From Rhodospirillaceae bacterium (GTDB taxonomy: Bacteria; Pseudomonadota; Alphaproteobacteria; Thalassobaculales; Thalassobaculaceae), in NCBI GenBank assembly GCA_018401495.1, contig JAGYJX010000031.1:1-64000 (forward strand): a stretch of 64,000 nucleotides of DNA, given 5' to 3'. Below the pieces are notes generated by a model, which ran no database searches, had not been told where the DNA came from, and was given only the letters and a program-made list of their open reading frames with translations. Of this stretch, positions 27,243 to 36,628 are shown piece after piece; within the stretch, counting starts at the first letter, position 1; each line of letters opens with the position of its first letter. Both the position numbers and the translations under genes were made by a program.

Positions 27243-29210
27243 TCAGCAGGGATTCCGGAGTCCGCGGCCGGGTCGGACCGAAAAGAAGGTGTCGGGCCGG
27301 TAGAGGCCGAAATGCGCCCCCGGCTCCCAGGCGTACACTCCCTGCACCGGAACGTTGTGCAGCTCGAGGTCGACCACCACCGGCTGCAACACACCGGCTA
27401 CCAGACCGATGGTGAAGACCTGGTCGGCCCAGATCGCCAGCATTTCGTCCCAGACGGCGATTCGTTCCGGGCGTGAATCGACGGTGCGCCAGACCTTGTA
27501 CAGCTCCATGAGACGGCGCGCCTCCGGCAGGTCCGGGGCCTCTCCGGCGGCCCCGCCGGTCTGGTAATGCTGCCCCCATTTCGGCCACATGTACTGGTTC
27601 TGGTCGGTCGGGGCGAAGGCCTGCGGGCTGGTGTCGGCGGTGGCCAGCCCGTTCTCGATGCCCGACCAGATCGACATCAGGGTCTTGCCGGCGAACACCC
27701 GGTTGCGGAACACCGTGCGCTGGGTCGGGCGGCTGTAGAGCTTGATTCCGACGGCCATCCAGCGGTCGTGGATCAGTTCCAGGACGTCGGTCTGCTCCGA
27801 GCTCTCGCCGGCGGTCTCGATCACGATCTCGGCCGGCCGGCCGTCCGGCAGCAGCCGGACCCCGCGGGAGTCGCGCTCGGTCAGGCCGATGGCGTCGAGC
27901 AGGGCGTTCGCCGCCTCGGGGTCGTAGGTCGCCCAGCGCTCGCGCAGGCCGTCGCGGTAGAGCGGCGATGTCGGCAGCAGGGTGTCGTTCCCGTCCAGCG
28001 CCAAGCCGTAGTAGATCACCTCGTTGATCTCGTGGCGGTCGATGGCCATCGACAACGCCCGGCGGAACCGCGCGTCGCGCATCAGCGCCCGCCAGACCGG
28101 GTCCTCGGCGTTCAGGTTCGGGTACAGCGCCAGGTGGGCGCCGTAGGCGGTGCGCCAGAGGTAGGTCTCGTAGCCCGAGCGGGTCTCGGACTGGCGCAGG
28201 AAGGTGTAGTCGTCGAATGACAGATAGCGGGCCTGGAGCGACGACTCCCCGGCGCCGGTCTTGGTCGGGATCAGCCCCGGTGCCGCCACCAGGAACACCA
28301 CCTCGTCGATGTAGGGAAGCTGATGCCCGACCGGGTCGACCCGGTGGAAGTAAGGATTGCGGCGGTAGACGAAGCGGTCCGACGGCGGCTCGGTGACCGC
28401 CATCCAGGGCTGCAGCGTCGGCAGACGGGGGTTGTCGAACTGGTACATGCTGTCGACGCGGTTGTGCAGCGCCGACCAGTTGCGTTGCCGGCCCTCGGTG
28501 ACGCGCTTCTCCAGCGCCGCCGGGTCGGCGTGGTCGGCGTGGAACTGCCGCAGGTAGTGTGCCGGGCGGTACAGGTAGAGCGGCCTGGCGCCGGCCAGCG
28601 CCGGCAGGAACTCGGGGTTCGGCTTCGGCCACGAGTAGCGGACGACCGTCGGCGAGAGGATCTCGACCGTCGCCGGCACGCCGTCGACCACCAGTTCGGC
28701 CGGCGGCCCGGTCGGCGACAGCGCCGGGTTGTTGGCCACGTCATCCCAGAAGTACCGGAAATCCTCGGTGGTGAACGGCTCGCCGTCCGACCAGCGGTGG
28801 CCTTCGCGCAGGGTGAAGGTGAACACCCGGTCTTCCTCGACCTCGACGGCGGCGGCGAGGTCGGGGACCAGCTCGAAGTCGCCGGGACGGTAGCCGACCA
28901 GTCGGGCGTAGCCGTAGACCACCATCTGCCGGGTGTCCTTGTCCCGGCCCATGATCATCGACAGGGTGCCGCCGTACTGCCCGGGCTCCTTGCCCTCGGC
29001 GGCCAGGTCGACGACCAGCGGCTGGCGCGGCAATCGCGCCGCCACCGGCGGCAGCCGCAGCCCGGAGACCTCCTGCACCAGCGCCGGCGGCTCGACGTAG
29101 CGCTGGCCCTCGGCCGCGGCCGGTGCGGCGCCGACGACCCACGCCAGAACGGCCGCGACCAGGACACGCGACGGCAGCGACGCCGGGACGGGGTCGAGGC
29201 GGACGGTCAC
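27243..29210 (-). CDS. ABC transporter substrate-binding protein, family 5, large form
   Basis: This 655-residue periplasmic protein has a signal peptide (VLVAAVLAWVVGAAPAAAEG) and an SBP_bac_5 fold with LVPDLAAAVEVEEDRVFTFT, LREGHRWSDGEPFTTEDFRY and RRALSMAIDRHEINEVIY. Family members bind oligopeptides, opines or oligosaccharides; at about 655 residues it is larger than OppA (about 540), suggesting a bulky ligand. The GTG start at 29210 forms a GTGA overlap with the stop of the ATPase gene. The linked glycosyltransferases make a glycan-derived ligand plausible, but that is inference. Confidence 0.9.
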   Translation of the reverse strand: MTVRLDPVPASLPSRVLVAAVLAWVVGAAPAAAEGQRYVEPPALVQEVSGLRLPPVAARLPRQPLVVDLAAEGKEPGQYGGTLSMIMGRDKDTRQMVVYGYARLVGYRPGDFELVPDLAAAVEVEEDRVFTFTLREGHRWSDGEPFTTEDFRYFWDDVANNPALSPTGPPAELVVDGVPATVEILSPTVVRYSWPKPNPEFLPALAGARPLYLYRPAHYLRQFHADHADPAALEKRVTEGRQRNWSALHNRVDSMYQFDNPRLPTLQPWMAVTEPPSDRFVYRRNPYFHRVDPVGHQLPYIDEVVFLVAAPGLIPTKTGAGESSLQARYLSFDDYTFLRQSETRSGYETYLWRTAYGAHLALYPNLNAEDPVWRALMRDARFRRALSMAIDRHEINEVIYYGLALDGNDTLLPTSPLYRDGLRERWATYDPEAANALLDAIGLTERDSRGVRLLPDGRPAEIVIETAGESSEQTDVLELIHDRWMAVGIKLYSRPTQRTVFRNRVFAGKTLMSIWSGIENGLATADTSPQAFAPTDQNQYMWPKWGQHYQTGGAAGEAPDLPEARRLMELYKVWRTVDSRPERIAVWDEMLAIWADQVFTIGLVAGVLQPVVVDLELHNVPVQGVYAWEPGAHFGLYRPDTFFSVRPGRGLRNPC

Positions 29211-31108
29211 GACGCCAGCCTCAGGCTGAGGATCCGCGGGTCGGCCCGCACGAAATGCTCGCCGCCGAGATCGACGAAGCCCGGCCGCCGGTCGGCGTCG
29301 ATGGTGAACGGCGCCGGCCATTCCGCCGGCAACGAGGCGCGCTCGTCCATGATCCGCGCAAAATCCAGCGGATGGTCGAGGTTGGGGTCGGGGACCGCGG
29401 CGAGCAGGGCCTGGGTGTAGGGGTGGACCGGGTTGCGGAACAGCTCCTCGCGCTCCGCCAGTTCGATCAGCCGGCCCGCGCACATCACCGCGATGCGGTC
29501 GGCGATGTAATCGACCACCGCCAGGTTGTGGGAGACGAACAGATAGGTCAGCCCGAGTTTCTCCTTGAGATCCTTCAGCAGGTTCAGCACCTGGGCCTGG
29601 ATCGAGACGTCGAGGGCCGACACCGGCTCGTCGCAGATCAGCATCGGCGGCCGCAGCGCCAGCGCCCGGGCAATGCCGATACGCTGGCGTTGGCCACCCG
29701 AGAAGCTGTGCGGATAGCGGCTGAGATGGCGGGCGTCGAGGCCGACCAGCTTCATCAGCTCCGACACCATCTCGCGGCGCCACGCCGGGGTTCCGATGCC
29801 GTGGATCACCAGCGGCTCGGAGATGATGTCGAACACCGTCATCCGGGGGTTCAGCGAGCCGAACGGATCCTGGAACACGAACTGCAGCTTGCGCCGGAAC
29901 GCCGCCAGGTCGCCGCCCTCCAGGCTCAGCACGTCGAGCGTGCCGTCGTCGTCGGTGAAGCTGACCCGGCCGCTGTCGGGCCGCACCGCCCGCATGATCA
30001 CCTTCGAGAGCGTGGTCTTGCCGCACCCCGACTCGCCGACCAGGCCGAGGCATTCTCCCCGCCGGACCTCGAACGACACGTCGTCCAGCGCCATGACTTG
30101 ACGCGGCGCCGTGCTGAGCAGCCCGGCCTTGCGGATGGTGTAGGTCTTCGACACCCCCTCGACGGCCAGCAGCGGCGCGGCCTGGGCAGTGGCGCGGGCG
30201 GCGCGGTCACCGGAATCCGCCAGCAGATGGCCGGTCTCGGCCTTGATCTCGCGCAGCGGCTTGAGGCGCTCGCCGGGCGCCATGTCGAAGCGTGGCACCG
30301 CCGCCATCAGCGCCCGCAGGTATGGGTGCTCGGGGCGGCGGAAGATGTCCTCGACGTCGCCGGATTCCATCACCCGGCCGCGGTACATCACCACCACCTC
30401 CTCGGCCACGTTGGCGACCACACCGAGGTCGTGGGTGATCATCAGAACCGCCATGTGCAGTTCCGATTGCAGGTCCCGGATCAGCTTGAGGATCTGGGCC
30501 TGGATGGTGACGTCGAGCGCGGTGGTCGGCTCGTCGGCGATCAGCAGGGCCGGCCGGCAGACCAGCGCCATGGAAATCATCGCGCGCTGGCGCAGCCCGC
30601 CCGACAGCTCGAACGGATAGGTCCGGAGCGCGCGGTCGGGTTCCGGAAAACCGACAAGACGCAGCATGTCGCGGGTCAACTCGGTCGCCTCGGCGGTCGA
30701 CACCCGGCGGTGCAGCCGCAGCGCTTCCATGATCTGGTCGCCGACGGTGTGCAGCGGCGACAGCGACGTCATCGGCTCCTGAAAGATGATCGAGATACGG
30801 CCGCCGCGCAGGCTGCGCATGGCGCGACCGTCGGGCGCGAGGCGGACGATGTCGGTGATCGTCCCGGGCTGGTCGGGATCGGCGAACAGGATAGACCCGC
30901 CGAGTATCTTCGCCGGCCGCGGCAGCAGGCCCATGATGGCCTGGCTGACGACCGACTTGCCGGAGCCGGACTCGCCGACCAGCGCCACCGTGCCGCCGCG
31001 CCGGATCTGGAACGACACGCCGTCGACCGCGACCAGCCGGCCCTCGGGTAGGTCGAAACCCACCCGCAGGTCGTTGACGCGCAGCAGCGGCGTGACGCGT
31101 TCCGTCAT
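29207..31108 (-). CDS. Fused double ATPase of the oligopeptide-family ABC transporter
   Basis: This 633-residue protein contains two complete ABC ATPase domains, equivalent to DppD and DppF fused as in YejF or GsiA. Domain 1 has Walker A GESGSGKS, signature LSGGLRQRA and Walker B LLIADEPTTALD. Domain 2 has Walker A GESGCGKT, signature FSGGQRQRIGIARAL and Walker B LICDEPVSALD. Each domain ends with the family's HPYLRALMAAVP / HPYTQALLAAVP segment. It powers import through the two downstream permeases. Both of its ends overlap neighbouring genes by 4 nt. Confidence 0.95.
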   Translation of the reverse strand: MTERVTPLLRVNDLRVGFDLPEGRLVAVDGVSFQIRRGGTVALVGESGSGKSVVSQAIMGLLPRPAKILGGSILFADPDQPGTITDIVRLAPDGRAMRSLRGGRISIIFQEPMTSLSPLHTVGDQIMEALRLHRRVSTAEATELTRDMLRLVGFPEPDRALRTYPFELSGGLRQRAMISMALVCRPALLIADEPTTALDVTIQAQILKLIRDLQSELHMAVLMITHDLGVVANVAEEVVVMYRGRVMESGDVEDIFRRPEHPYLRALMAAVPRFDMAPGERLKPLREIKAETGHLLADSGDRAARATAQAAPLLAVEGVSKTYTIRKAGLLSTAPRQVMALDDVSFEVRRGECLGLVGESGCGKTTLSKVIMRAVRPDSGRVSFTDDDGTLDVLSLEGGDLAAFRRKLQFVFQDPFGSLNPRMTVFDIISEPLVIHGIGTPAWRREMVSELMKLVGLDARHLSRYPHSFSGGQRQRIGIARALALRPPMLICDEPVSALDVSIQAQVLNLLKDLKEKLGLTYLFVSHNLAVVDYIADRIAVMCAGRLIELAEREELFRNPVHPYTQALLAAVPDPNLDHPLDFARIMDERASLPAEWPAPFTIDADRRPGFVDLGGEHFVRADPRILSLRLAS

Positions 31109-31638
31109 TCCAGCCCCAACCGGTCGTCGCGCGCCGACGCCGTCCCCCCGGATGCCCTTGCGCCGCCGAGCAGGCCGAGCGCCTTGAGATTTTCCTGGGT
31201 GACCTGGGAAAGCGCAAGCTGGTTGCGCGCCGCCGCCGCCGCCGCCCGCTCCGCCACCGCCTCGAACCCGTCGAGGCTGGATTCGATCGCCAGCGCGGCG
31301 CCGCCGCCGCGCAGCCGCATCTGCATCCAGCCGCCCTCCTTGTCGCGGCGGGTCGCGAAGTACCGCAGCTCGATCGCCTCCAGGTCGTTCCAGGGGATCG
31401 CCTTGCCGAGCGGCCCGCGCGCGGCGATGCCGGCCTCGTCGACCTCGATCTCGGTGGCGGCCCGCATCCAGGTCCGGACCACGTAGACGCCGAACAGCAG
31501 CGCAAAGCCGGCGAACATGACGGTCAGCCACGACACCATCGGCACGAACAGCACCGGCCCGGCGGTGATGACGAACCCGAGGCCGCCCCGCGCGTAATCA
31601 CCCACGATGGCGCCCCGTTCGTAGCGGTGCGTCGTCAC
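31105..31638 (-). CDS. Membrane protein with PH-like domain
   Basis: This 177-residue protein begins with about 15 residues, two adjacent hydrophobic segments (GLGFVITAGPVLFVPMVSWL and TVMFAGFALLFGVYVVRTW), and then a soluble part with beta-strand pattern (ATEIEVDEAGIAARGPLGKA; IPWNDLEAIELRYFATRRD) resembling bacterial PH domains, ending in a helical tail. The GTG at 31638 is preceded by GGAGGA and overlaps the deacetylase stop. It lies directly ahead of the ABC importer genes, so it may be an accessory membrane factor. No specific function can be assigned. Confidence 0.7.
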   Translation of the reverse strand: MTTHRYERGAIVGDYARGGLGFVITAGPVLFVPMVSWLTVMFAGFALLFGVYVVRTWMRAATEIEVDEAGIAARGPLGKAIPWNDLEAIELRYFATRRDKEGGWMQMRLRGGGAALAIESSLDGFEAVAERAAAAAARNQLALSQVTQENLKALGLLGGARASGGTASARDDRLGLE

Positions 31639-32465
31639 CCCGTCCTCCGTGTCTCGTTCCCCGTCCCGGGCGCCACCGGCAGCCCGGCCCCGACCGCGGC
31701 GAGCGCGCTCGCCGGATCCAGCCACCGAACCGCCGGATGCGCCGCCAGCGCCGCCAGCAGCGGCCGCCAGCCTCGCCACGCCGCCGGATCGGTGACCCGG
31801 TGATGGGACAGGATTCCGATCGGTCCGTCCACCCGCGATTCGTGACGATCGCCAGCGGCGCCACGGATCCGCTGGTCCAGGGCGTCCGCCACCGCGGCGG
31901 CGTCCAGGGCGGCCCGACCGCCGCGCCAGTCGATCAGGTCGACATGGGTATCGAGCCGCGGCACCGCGGCCGGGTCCGGTCGGCGACCCCACGGCGCGAA
32001 GCCCGACAGCGCGATGATCCCGGTGCCGCCAAGCCGGTCCAACAGATCGTCGCCAATCCGGTTCCACGGCGGCACCAGGCAGGGCAGCGCGCGGTCCCCG
32101 GCGAGCACCGCCAGCCGCCGCCGACCATCGGCGATTTCGCCAAGGCGGATCTCGACCGGCCGTTCCGGCCCGAACTCCGACTTCTTCGCCCCGGGACCGG
32201 CGTGGTCGGCGTGCAGCCAGCCGTGCGGCAGCAGCCGGGCCGACGACGATTCCAGCGCCGCCACCGCCTCCGGCACCAGCCGCCCCGGCACCGCCGCGAG
32301 CGCCGGCGCCACGCCGACCGCGGCAAGCTCGTCCAGCATGCCGTCGAGCTCAGGCGACGGCCGCTCCAGGTCGTCGTCACGCCACCAGAGCTCGACCGTG
32401 CCGCCGGCGTCACCGATGGCGTCGAGGGTGGCGGCGAGGCGCTCCAGTCCAGAGCCGGCGGTCAC
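31635..32465 (-). CDS. Polysaccharide deacetylase-like protein
   Basis: This 276-residue protein shows features of the polysaccharide deacetylase fold: an early metal-site WWRDDDLERPSPELDG, a middle LLPHGWLHADHAGP containing paired histidines, and LPCLVPPWNRIGDD with the conserved PPWN. A late ILSHHRVTD may complete the site. No signal peptide is evident, so it may act in the cytoplasm on a glycan precursor. It overlaps its upstream glycosyltransferase and downstream PH-like gene by 4 nt each. Confidence 0.78.
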   Translation of the reverse strand: MTAGSGLERLAATLDAIGDAGGTVELWWRDDDLERPSPELDGMLDELAAVGVAPALAAVPGRLVPEAVAALESSSARLLPHGWLHADHAGPGAKKSEFGPERPVEIRLGEIADGRRRLAVLAGDRALPCLVPPWNRIGDDLLDRLGGTGIIALSGFAPWGRRPDPAAVPRLDTHVDLIDWRGGRAALDAAAVADALDQRIRGAAGDRHESRVDGPIGILSHHRVTDPAAWRGWRPLLAALAAHPAVRWLDPASALAAVGAGLPVAPGTGNETRRTG

Positions 32466-33628
32466 GCCGCCGCCCGATCGCGCACGGCCCGCGCCACCAA
32501 CGCCCCGGTCGCCCGGGCGCCGTCCAGGTCGACCGCCGGCACGGCGTCGCGCGGTCGGGCGAGCGCCCGGCCGATCGCCGCCGCCAGCGTCGCGGTCGCG
32601 AGGTCGGCCTCGGCCACCACCTCGAGGGCGCCGACCTCGGCCAGCAGGTCGGCGCGCAGCCGCTGCTCGGTCTCGACCCCGCCCTCGAACGGCACCACCA
32701 CGGCACGGGCCCGCACCGCCATCAGTTCCAGCAGCGTGTTGTAGCCGGCCTGGCTGATCGACAGCGCCGCCCCGGCCATCAGCGCCGGCAGGTCGGGGCG
32801 CATGGTGTCGACCACGAGGTTCGGCCGGCCGAGCCCGCGCAGATGCTCGACGGTGTCGGGGCGCATGTGGTGGCCGGTGACGAACCGCCAGGTGCGGTCG
32901 GCGAGCGGCAGGTCGGGCATGGCCGCGGCCACCCGCCGCATGAAATCGTGCCCGACGGCGCCGCCGCCGGCCGACACCAGCACCTCGCCCGCCGCCAGCG
33001 GGTCAAGCGCCGGAACCGCCAGCTCGTCGGTGTTCACCACGTAGCCGGTGTAGGTGACCGGCACCCGGATGTCGGCCGCCATCGGGAAGGTCCGCTCCAG
33101 CCGGATGAGTCCGGGATCGGCGTGGATCAGGGCGCCGTCGTACCAGGCGTTCAGGGTGTCGACGATTTCCCGGTTGCGGTCGGCGCGCGGCTTGGTCACC
33201 AGGATGTCGCGCATCGACGACAGCACCACCGGCCGCCACGCCGCCGCGCGCGCCGCCTCCAGCAGCGGCAGCAGCTCGAACCGCATCTGGCGGCGGCCGA
33301 ACGGGAACAGCTCGGTGATCACCGCCGCCGGGCGGCGCGCCTGCAGCAGCGCCAGCAGGCGGTCGCGGCGATCGGCGCGAAAGCCGTCGTCGATCGGCCG
33401 GTCCCGGTCGTCGACCAGCACCTTGAAGGCATCGTCGAGGGCGCGCACCGGCGGCAGCTGGACCAGCTCGGCGCCGCCGAGCGGCAGATGCGGCACCGGC
33501 ATCCCGCCGGACACGAAGTCGACCGCCAGGCCCTCGGCGGTGAGACCGCGCGCCACCGCCGCGGCCCGGCGCAAATGGCCGATCCCGAGCAGGTTCTGGA
33601 CGTAGAGCAGGACGCGGGGCGCGGTCAT
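32462..33628 (-). CDS. Glycosyltransferase, GT28/MurG-like (COG4671 type)
   Basis: This 388-residue protein has the MurG-like N-terminal motif VQNLLGIGHLRRAAAVARGL and a C-terminal nucleotide-sugar domain with VSAGGGAVGHDFMRRV and SISQAGYNTLLELMAVRARA. These features match a family of predicted glycosyltransferases transferring from a nucleotide sugar. It is paralogous to the first gene of the operon. The ATG at 33628 overlaps the phosphatase stop by 4 nt; an upstream in-frame ATG lies inside that gene. Confidence 0.86.
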   Translation of the reverse strand: MTAPRVLLYVQNLLGIGHLRRAAAVARGLTAEGLAVDFVSGGMPVPHLPLGGAELVQLPPVRALDDAFKVLVDDRDRPIDDGFRADRRDRLLALLQARRPAAVITELFPFGRRQMRFELLPLLEAARAAAWRPVVLSSMRDILVTKPRADRNREIVDTLNAWYDGALIHADPGLIRLERTFPMAADIRVPVTYTGYVVNTDELAVPALDPLAAGEVLVSAGGGAVGHDFMRRVAAAMPDLPLADRTWRFVTGHHMRPDTVEHLRGLGRPNLVVDTMRPDLPALMAGAALSISQAGYNTLLELMAVRARAVVVPFEGGVETEQRLRADLLAEVGALEVVAEADLATATLAAAIGRALARPRDAVPAVDLDGARATGALVARAVRDRAAA

Positions 33629-34221
33629 GCGGGCGGCTCCAGCGGGATGTCGTGACGCGCCAGGGTCCAACGCCCGGCGGCGTCCAGAAGGAACAGGTGG
33701 GCGGCGCTCCAGTCAAGGCGCACCGGCGGCCGGCCGGTCATGTCCCAACCGGTGGCGAGCGCCAGGGCGGCCCGGATGACGCCCTTGTGGGTGACCGCGC
33801 CGGTGTCGCGGCCCTCGGTCACCAGCCGGCCGGAGAGCGCCGCCAGCCGGGCCTGGACGTCGCGCGGGCTCTCGCCGCCGGGCGGCCGGAAGTCGAGGCC
33901 GCGGGCCTCGTTGGCCAGCGCCGCCGCGGGATCGGCGGCGCGCGCCGCCGCCAGGGTCAGGCCCTCCCAGGCGCCGTAGTCCATCTCGATCAGCGCCGGC
34001 TCCGGCTCGGCCACGACGCCGAGCAGCCGGGCGGTCTGGCGGGCCCGCGCCAGCGGACTGGTCAGCCACCGCAACCCTGTCAGCTCGGGCGGGACGACCC
34101 TCCGGCCGACCGCCTCCGCGCCGGCCGGCGACAGCGGGATGTCGGCGCGCCCCTGCAGCCGCCGGGCGGCGTTCCACTCGGTCGGACCATGCCGCAGCAG
34201 GGCGAGGCGCACGGTCGTCAC
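33625..34221 (-). CDS. Histidine phosphatase family protein
   Basis: This 198-residue protein is a phosphoglycerate-mutase-like phosphatase with the catalytic LLRHGPTEWNAARRLQGRAD near residue 8, SPLARARQTARLL, the acidic MDYGAWEGLTL and a second histidine in VTHKGVIRAALAL. In a glycan operon it could dephosphorylate a sugar phosphate or a lipid carrier, but related enzymes have many substrates. The GTG at 34221 forms a GTGA overlap with the preceding gene; a second GTG lies six bases upstream. Confidence 0.88.
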   Translation of the reverse strand: MTTVRLALLRHGPTEWNAARRLQGRADIPLSPAGAEAVGRRVVPPELTGLRWLTSPLARARQTARLLGVVAEPEPALIEMDYGAWEGLTLAAARAADPAAALANEARGLDFRPPGGESPRDVQARLAALSGRLVTEGRDTGAVTHKGVIRAALALATGWDMTGRPPVRLDWSAAHLFLLDAAGRWTLARHDIPLEPPA

Positions 34222-35363
34222 TCGCACCTCGCGGCCCGGCGGGAAACGGCGCCCCGGAGCCAAAGGTCGAGGGTGGCCGCAGCGCCGTCGAGCGAGTGCT
34301 CGGCCAGAACCGTTCGGCGCGCCGCCTGCCCCATCATCCGGCATCGCCCGGGATCGTCGAGCAACGCCGCCAGGGCGCGTGCGAAGGCGGCGGCATCGGC
34401 TTCCGGCACCAGCACCCCGGTGTGGCCGTCGCGCACGATGTCGGGCACGCCGCCGACGTCACCGGCCAGCACCGGCAGACCGGCCGCCTGCGCCTCCAGC
34501 AGCGCCATGCCGTAGGCCTCCTGGATGGCCGGCCACACCATCAGGTCGGCGGCGGCGTAAAAGGCCGGCAACCGGTCGGGCGCGACCGCCCCTGCAAGGC
34601 GAACCCGGTCGCCGAGCGGCGCGAGATACCCGGCGATCTCGTCCCGGGCCGGCCCGTCGCCGACCGCGATCAGCCGCCAGGGCCGGTCGAGCAGGCCGCC
34701 GAGCGCCGTCGCCAGCACCCGGTAGGAGGCCGCCTTCGCTCCCGGCCGCATCATGCCGACCGCCAGCAACCACGGCTCGGCCTGTGGCAGGCCGAGCGCG
34801 GCCGCCACCCCGGCGCGGGCCGGCACCTTGGACGGCGGCGGCAGCGGATCGAGAAACGGGCGCAGCCGCTCGTAGCGGGCGAGCGGACCGAGCGCCGGCA
34901 GCACCGCGCCGGCGTCCCGGCTGTTGAAACCGATCGCCAGGTCTGCCCGCGCCAGCGCCGCGAGCGCCCCCCGATGGCCGGCATCCCAGGGGCCGCCGGC
35001 GCGCTTGCCGGCGACCGACGCTTCGGCGACAGCGTAGGGAATGCCGAGGGTGTCGGCCACCGCGGGTCCGATCCAGTCCGGCGCCTTGTAATACAGGTGA
35101 TAGGTGAACCAGAGGTCCGGCGGCGGGCGGCGACCGGCCTGGACCGAGCGCACGTAGCGCCCGGCCAGCCGCTCGCCGAGGACCGCCAGGCGGCGCTGCC
35201 GCTCCGGGTCGCCGGCGCCGTCGCGGGTCCGCAGCCGGGCGGCCAACTCGACCGTGTGGCCACCGCGCTCCAGCGCCCGGACCAGCAGCCGGGCCATGGT
35301 GCGGTCGCCCGACGGCCGGTCGGAATCCGGCGGCTTCAGGGGCGCGTGGAACGCTACCCTCAT
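34218..35363 (-). CDS. Glycosyltransferase family 4 protein
   Basis: This 381-residue GT-B enzyme starts MRVAFHAPLKPPDSDRPSGD and has a C-terminal donor domain with LLAVGMMRPGAKAASYRVLA, RLAGAVAPDRLPAFYAAADL, and the E-x7-E motif in EAYGMALLEAQAAGLPVLAG followed by GGVPDIVRDGHTGVLV. It should transfer a sugar from an activated donor in the cytoplasm. The N-terminal segment resembles family members that act on surface glycans. It overlaps both neighbours by 4 nt. Confidence 0.9.
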   Translation of the reverse strand: MRVAFHAPLKPPDSDRPSGDRTMARLLVRALERGGHTVELAARLRTRDGAGDPERQRRLAVLGERLAGRYVRSVQAGRRPPPDLWFTYHLYYKAPDWIGPAVADTLGIPYAVAEASVAGKRAGGPWDAGHRGALAALARADLAIGFNSRDAGAVLPALGPLARYERLRPFLDPLPPPSKVPARAGVAAALGLPQAEPWLLAVGMMRPGAKAASYRVLATALGGLLDRPWRLIAVGDGPARDEIAGYLAPLGDRVRLAGAVAPDRLPAFYAAADLMVWPAIQEAYGMALLEAQAAGLPVLAGDVGGVPDIVRDGHTGVLVPEADAAAFARALAALLDDPGRCRMMGQAARRTVLAEHSLDGAAATLDLWLRGAVSRRAARCE

Positions 35364-36628
35364 GCGACGTCGGCGAGGCCACCCGGACCGAGGCCGAAGC
35401 GCGCGGCCAGCCGGTCGATCCCGGCCTCGTGGCCGAACGCCGACCGGACCCGGTCGCGGCCGGCCGCCGCCAGGGTCGCCCGCCGGTCGGGATCGCGCGC
35501 CAGGGCGGCCAGGGCCGCCGCCAGGGCTGGCGGGTCCTCGGGCGGCACCAGCACGCCGGTGACGCCGTCCTCGATCAGTTCGGGGATCGCCGACACCCGG
35601 GTCGCCACCGCCGCGAGACCGGCCGCCTGGGCCTCCATCAGCACGTTCGGCAGGCCGTCGCGGTCGCCGTCGCCGGCGATCTTGCTGGCCAGCGCGAACA
35701 GGTCGGCGTCGGCCAGCGCCGCCAGCACCGCGGCGCGCGGCTGGGCGCCCCGCCACTCCACCCGGTCGGCGATGCCGAGCCGGCGGGCACGGTCGCGCAG
35801 GGTGTCCCGCAAGGCGCCGCCGCCGATGTGGACGAACCGCCAGGCCAGGCCGGCGGGCAGCAACGACAGCGCGTCCAGCAGGTCGTCATAGCCCTTCTTG
35901 GCGACCGCGCGGCCGACCGAGACGATGGTCACGGGATCGCCCGCGTTGCCGCCGTCGCGCGGCGGCCGGGGCGCCGGCGGCGGGAAATCGGCGAGGTCGA
36001 GGCCGTGGTACAGCAGGGCGACCCGCGCCGGGTCCGGCGCCAGCGTCGCCAGATGGTCGCGCCCGACCGCGGTGCAGGTCACCGTCCAGGCGGCCTCGGC
36101 CAGCTTCTCGCGCTTCTCCCAGTCCGGCGTCGTCCAGATGTCCTTGGCGTGTGCCGACGCCGACCACCTGAGCCCGGTCATCAGCGCGGCGTAGCGCGCC
36201 ACCGAGGACGGGGTGTGCAGGAAGTGGGCGTGGAGGTGGCGCACCGCCGGGTCGAGCTCGGCCGCCAGCACGCAGGCCTGGCCGAAGCGCCGGACGCGGT
36301 TCGGAGTCGGGTCGCGCCGCAGGTCGCGCCACCAGGCCGCCCGCGCCGCCTTCCACCCGGGCAGCCGGCGCGCCGCCCGCCAGCCGCGCAGCACCCGGAG
36401 CGGCTCCTGGTAGAGGTACTCCGGCAGGTAGTCGACCGCGGCGGTGATGGCCGCGTGCACCGGGTGCGTCGCCCGGTCGGTCGGCCGCCGCAGCGACACG
36501 ATCCGGAACCGCAGGCCGCGGCGCTGCAGGCCGAGCAGTTCCTGGGCGATGAAGGTCTCCGACAGCCGCGGGTAGCCCTTCAGCACGACCGCTATCGGCC
36601 CACCCGGCACCTGCGACGCCCCGGTCAC
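35360..36628 (-). CDS. Glycosyltransferase family 4 protein
   Basis: This 422-residue protein is a second GT4 enzyme. It begins with VLKGYPRLSETFIAQELLGL, a common opening in exopolysaccharide glycosyltransferases, and contains HLHAHFLHTPSSVARYAALM, the donor-site VSVGRAVAKKGYDDLLDAL and the E-x7-E-like LPNVLMEAQAAGLAAVATRV with ELIEDGVTGVLVPPED. It is predicted to be cytoplasmic or peripherally membrane-bound. Its ends overlap the flanking genes by 4 nt (ATGA). Confidence 0.92.
   Translation of the reverse strand: MTGASQVPGGPIAVVLKGYPRLSETFIAQELLGLQRRGLRFRIVSLRRPTDRATHPVHAAITAAVDYLPEYLYQEPLRVLRGWRAARRLPGWKAARAAWWRDLRRDPTPNRVRRFGQACVLAAELDPAVRHLHAHFLHTPSSVARYAALMTGLRWSASAHAKDIWTTPDWEKREKLAEAAWTVTCTAVGRDHLATLAPDPARVALLYHGLDLADFPPPAPRPPRDGGNAGDPVTIVSVGRAVAKKGYDDLLDALSLLPAGLAWRFVHIGGGALRDTLRDRARRLGIADRVEWRGAQPRAAVLAALADADLFALASKIAGDGDRDGLPNVLMEAQAAGLAAVATRVSAIPELIEDGVTGVLVPPEDPPALAAALAALARDPDRRATLAAAGRDRVRSAFGHEAGIDRLAARFGLGPGGLADVA

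Noticed and set aside
29123..31051. Antisense open frame across the fused ABC ATPase
   Set aside because: Its composition mirrors the sense gene; no independent features.
25047..31108. Microcin C (YejABEF) importer identity for the ABC system
   Set aside because: A fused ATPase fits, but the long OppC-type loop and the large binding protein are not specific enough to assign YejABEF.
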